6,586 nucleotides of DNA from an uncultured Pedobacter sp. (GTDB lineage: Bacteria > Bacteroidota > Bacteroidia > Sphingobacteriales > Sphingobacteriaceae), in the NCBI GenBank assembly GCA_946478755.1, contig CAMLDJ010000304.1, forward strand, positions 1 through 6,586. Reading direction: 5' to 3'. The notes under the pieces are model-generated. The model did not search any database and was not told the origin of the DNA. It saw only the letters and a list, made by a program, of their open reading frames with translations. Position 1 is the stretch's first letter. Each line of letters begins with the position of its first letter. The position numbers were made by a program, and so were the translations under genes. This document shows positions 4,902-6,586 of this stretch, piece after piece.

Positions 4902-6586
4902 TTAAGACCTGCGTCTTCGATCGCCACCGCCATCGCGTCTGCCGGCACCACTTCCACCTCTGTCTTCGCGGCTTCTTCCAGAGAAATCCCTGAAACCACC
5001 ACCACTATTTCCGCCTTCACGTTTGCCGTAGCTTTTGCGTTCGCCACCTTCGCGTCTTCCGCCGCCGTAGCTTCCGCCTTCACGTCTGCCACCACCGCCA
5101 AAGCCACCACGACTACGGCCACCGCCGCCACTATCGCCGTCAGCTGTTTTTTCTATTCTTACACCGCGGTTGTTAAACTCAACACCTTTAAAGTTATTGA
5201 GTAAGGATTCAACAGTAGCATTCTCAACCTCAAAGAATGAATACACACCTTTAAGGTCAATTTTACCAATGCCTTTTCCGCTGATCTTACCATTGTTGCA
5301 CACAAAAGATAATAAATCACCCCTTGTAAAGTCATCAACAGAGCCCAAATTGATAAACAGGCGGGTATAGCCGTCGCTGCTTCTTGAACCGCGTTCCCCG
5401 CGCTCACCACGTTCGCCCCGCTCGTCTGAAGAAGAGTTCAGGTCTGGTGCATTTTTATAATACTCCAGAAAGCGGTTAAACTCTAAGGATGCAAAACGTT
5501 TGATCACCTCATCTTTACTCAGTTCAGCAAACTCATCCATGATGCGTGGCATATACTGTTCAATCTGGCTTTCGTTCACTTCAACATTGTGAACCTTGTG
5601 AACCAAAGCAAACAATTGTTTCTCGCAAACATCAAAGCCTGTAGGAAGCGCAGCTTTTGTAAACTGCTTGCCAATGATCCGCTCAATCTGACGGATCTTG
5701 CCCAGTTCCTTTGAATTTACGATACAGATCGAAACCCCTGTTTTACCTGCGCGGCCGGTACGGCCACTGCGGTGGGTATAACTTTCAATTTCATCAGGTA
5801 AAGAGTAGTTAATTACGTGGGTAACATTGTTTACATCAATACCACGGGCTGCAACATCAGTAGCAATTAACAACTGCATGTTACGGTCACGGAAACGCTG
5901 CATTACCTTATCACGTTGTTGCTGAGACAAATCACCATGTAAAGCATCGGCATTGTAACCATCTTTAATCAGGTGCTCGGCCACATCCTGAGTATCCAGT
6001 TTGGTTTTACAGAAAACTACTGCAAAAATCTCAGGATTGAAATCCACGATGCGTTTTAAAGCAGCATACTTATCTCTTGCACGTACAATGTAGTACTCAT
6101 GCTCGATATTTACGTTGCCTGTGTTTTTAGTACCCATGGTCAGCTCGACCGGTGAGTCCATGTAATTTTTAGCTATTCTTCTTACCTCAGGAGGCATAGT
6201 TGCAGAGAATAACCATGTTTTTTTATCGTCAGGTGTGGTAGACAAAATGTCGTTAATGTCTTCCTGAAAACCCATGTTCAACATTTCATCAGCTTCATCA
6301 AGCACTACATACTTCACGTTTGTGAAATCTATAGCCTTACGGCCAATAATGTCCAACATGCGGCCCGGTGTAGCCACTACAATTTGTACACCGATTCTAA
6401 TTTCACGCAGCTGCTGCATAATGTTCGCACCGCCGTAAACGGCAACGACATTAGCACCACTGATGTTTTTTGAGAAATTCTTGATGTCGCTAGTAATCTG
6501 CAAGCAGAGCTCTCTTGTTGGGCATAAAATTAATGCCTGAGGCTTATTGCTCTTGAAGTCTATCAATTCTAACAGCGGCAAACCAA
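4902..6586 (-). CDS. DEAD-box ATP-dependent RNA helicase with DbpA-type RNA-binding domain, N-terminus beyond the right edge
   Basis: This is an ATP-dependent RNA helicase of the DEAD-box family, close in layout to CsdA/DeaD, acting in ribosome assembly, RNA decay or cold adaptation. Residues here are counted from the codon at 6581-6579. Visible motifs are PTREL (21-25), TPGR (71-74), DEAD (95-98), SAT (126-128), FCKTK (190-194), ARGID (245-249) and HRSGRTGRAG (270-279). The frame is open through the window end and reads F-G-L-P-L-L there, the sequence that normally follows Walker A, so motif I and the true start lie outside and the protein is cut by the window, not broken. After the core come a helical linker, an RGE-repeat stretch (387-398), a DbpA/CsdA-type RNA-binding domain (404-480), and a 79-residue Gly/Arg-rich disordered tail (481-559) ending DRRRRS. 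The tail should add non-specific RNA binding. The stop at 4902-4904 faces the bidirectional terminator, converging with the small exported-protein gene. Confidence 0.96.
   Translation of the reverse strand, partial: GLPLLELIDFKSNKPQALILCPTRELCLQITSDIKNFSKNISGANVVAVYGGANIMQQLREIRIGVQIVVATPGRMLDIIGRKAIDFTNVKYVVLDEADEMLNMGFQEDINDILSTTPDDKKTWLFSATMPPEVRRIAKNYMDSPVELTMGTKNTGNVNIEHEYYIVRARDKYAALKRIVDFNPEIFAVVFCKTKLDTQDVAEHLIKDGYNADALHGDLSQQQRDKVMQRFRDRNMQLLIATDVAARGIDVNNVTHVINYSLPDEIESYTHRSGRTGRAGKTGVSICIVNSKELGKIRQIERIIGKQFTKAALPTGFDVCEKQLFALVHKVHNVEVNESQIEQYMPRIMDEFAELSKDEVIKRFASLEFNRFLEYYKNAPDLNSSSDERGERGERGERGSRSSDGYTRLFINLGSVDDFTRGDLLSFVCNNGKISGKGIGKIDLKGVYSFFEVENATVESLLNNFKGVEFNNRGVRIEKTADGDSGGGGRSRGGFGGGGRREGGSYGGGRREGGERKSYGKREGGNSGGGFRDFSGRSREDRGGSGAGRRDGGGDRRRRS

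Noticed and set aside
4880..5204. Overlapping open frames rich in Ala/Val or Ala/Thr/Ser over the helicase tail, on both strands
   Set aside because: They are other-frame readings of GGN/CGN-rich codons of the Gly/Arg tail; they have no recognisable fold and lie inside a well-supported gene.
5382..5423. Short regularly spaced GC-rich repeats resembling an array
   Set aside because: They are nine-base in-frame codon repeats (RGE) inside the helicase, with no spacers; not CRISPR.
6579..6586. Helicase apparently lacking Walker A and starting at a TTG, suggesting a truncated gene
   Set aside because: The frame is open to the window edge and reads FGLPLLE, which normally directly follows motif I; the rest lies outside the window.

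Overview
The window looks like an ordinary chromosomal stretch from a member of the Bacteroidota, most likely the Sphingobacteriaceae (Pedobacter-like). That placement is an inference from protein style: a TolC-type outer-membrane protein with an HlyD/MacA-type adaptor, a short cytosolic-style polysaccharide deacetylase, and a DEAD-box helicase with a DbpA-type domain and Arg/Gly-rich tail. It is supported by the general lack of Shine-Dalgarno sequences and one good match to the Bacteroidota -7 promoter element (TAnnTTTG). No database search was possible.

Layout from left to right. (1) 1-460, minus strand: N-terminal part of a NodB-type polysaccharide deacetylase that runs off the left edge. 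(2) A 43-bp divergent gap. (3) 504-3351, plus strand: a two-gene operon of a TolC-family outer-membrane factor and an HlyD/MacA-type periplasmic adaptor, closed by a strong intrinsic terminator (3384-3415). (4) 3427-4425, plus strand: gpsA, an NAD(P)-dependent glycerol-3-phosphate dehydrogenase, whose start codon lies only 11 bases after the terminator T-run. (5) 4480-4830, plus strand: a small, basic, exported protein of unknown function with four tandem 11-residue repeats. (6) A 19-bp perfect inverted repeat (4846-4886) that can serve as a terminator for both converging genes. (7) 4902-6586, minus strand: a DEAD-box RNA helicase whose N-terminus, including the Walker A motif, lies beyond the right edge.

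How the genes fit together. The TolC and adaptor genes should supply two of the three layers of a tripartite export machine, but no inner-membrane pump (ABC or RND) is present in the window. The deacetylase points to cell-envelope or surface-polysaccharide modification. GpsA feeds phospholipid synthesis. The helicase is a housekeeping RNA-remodelling protein. Apart from the efflux pair, nothing indicates one shared pathway.

I found no mobile element, RNA gene, CRISPR array, phage gene or defence system. I do not see an undescribed multi-gene system here. The points most worth a second look are the small 11-mer-repeat protein, the highly charged insert in the adaptor, the orphan state of the efflux pair, and the crowding of the gpsA start against a terminator.
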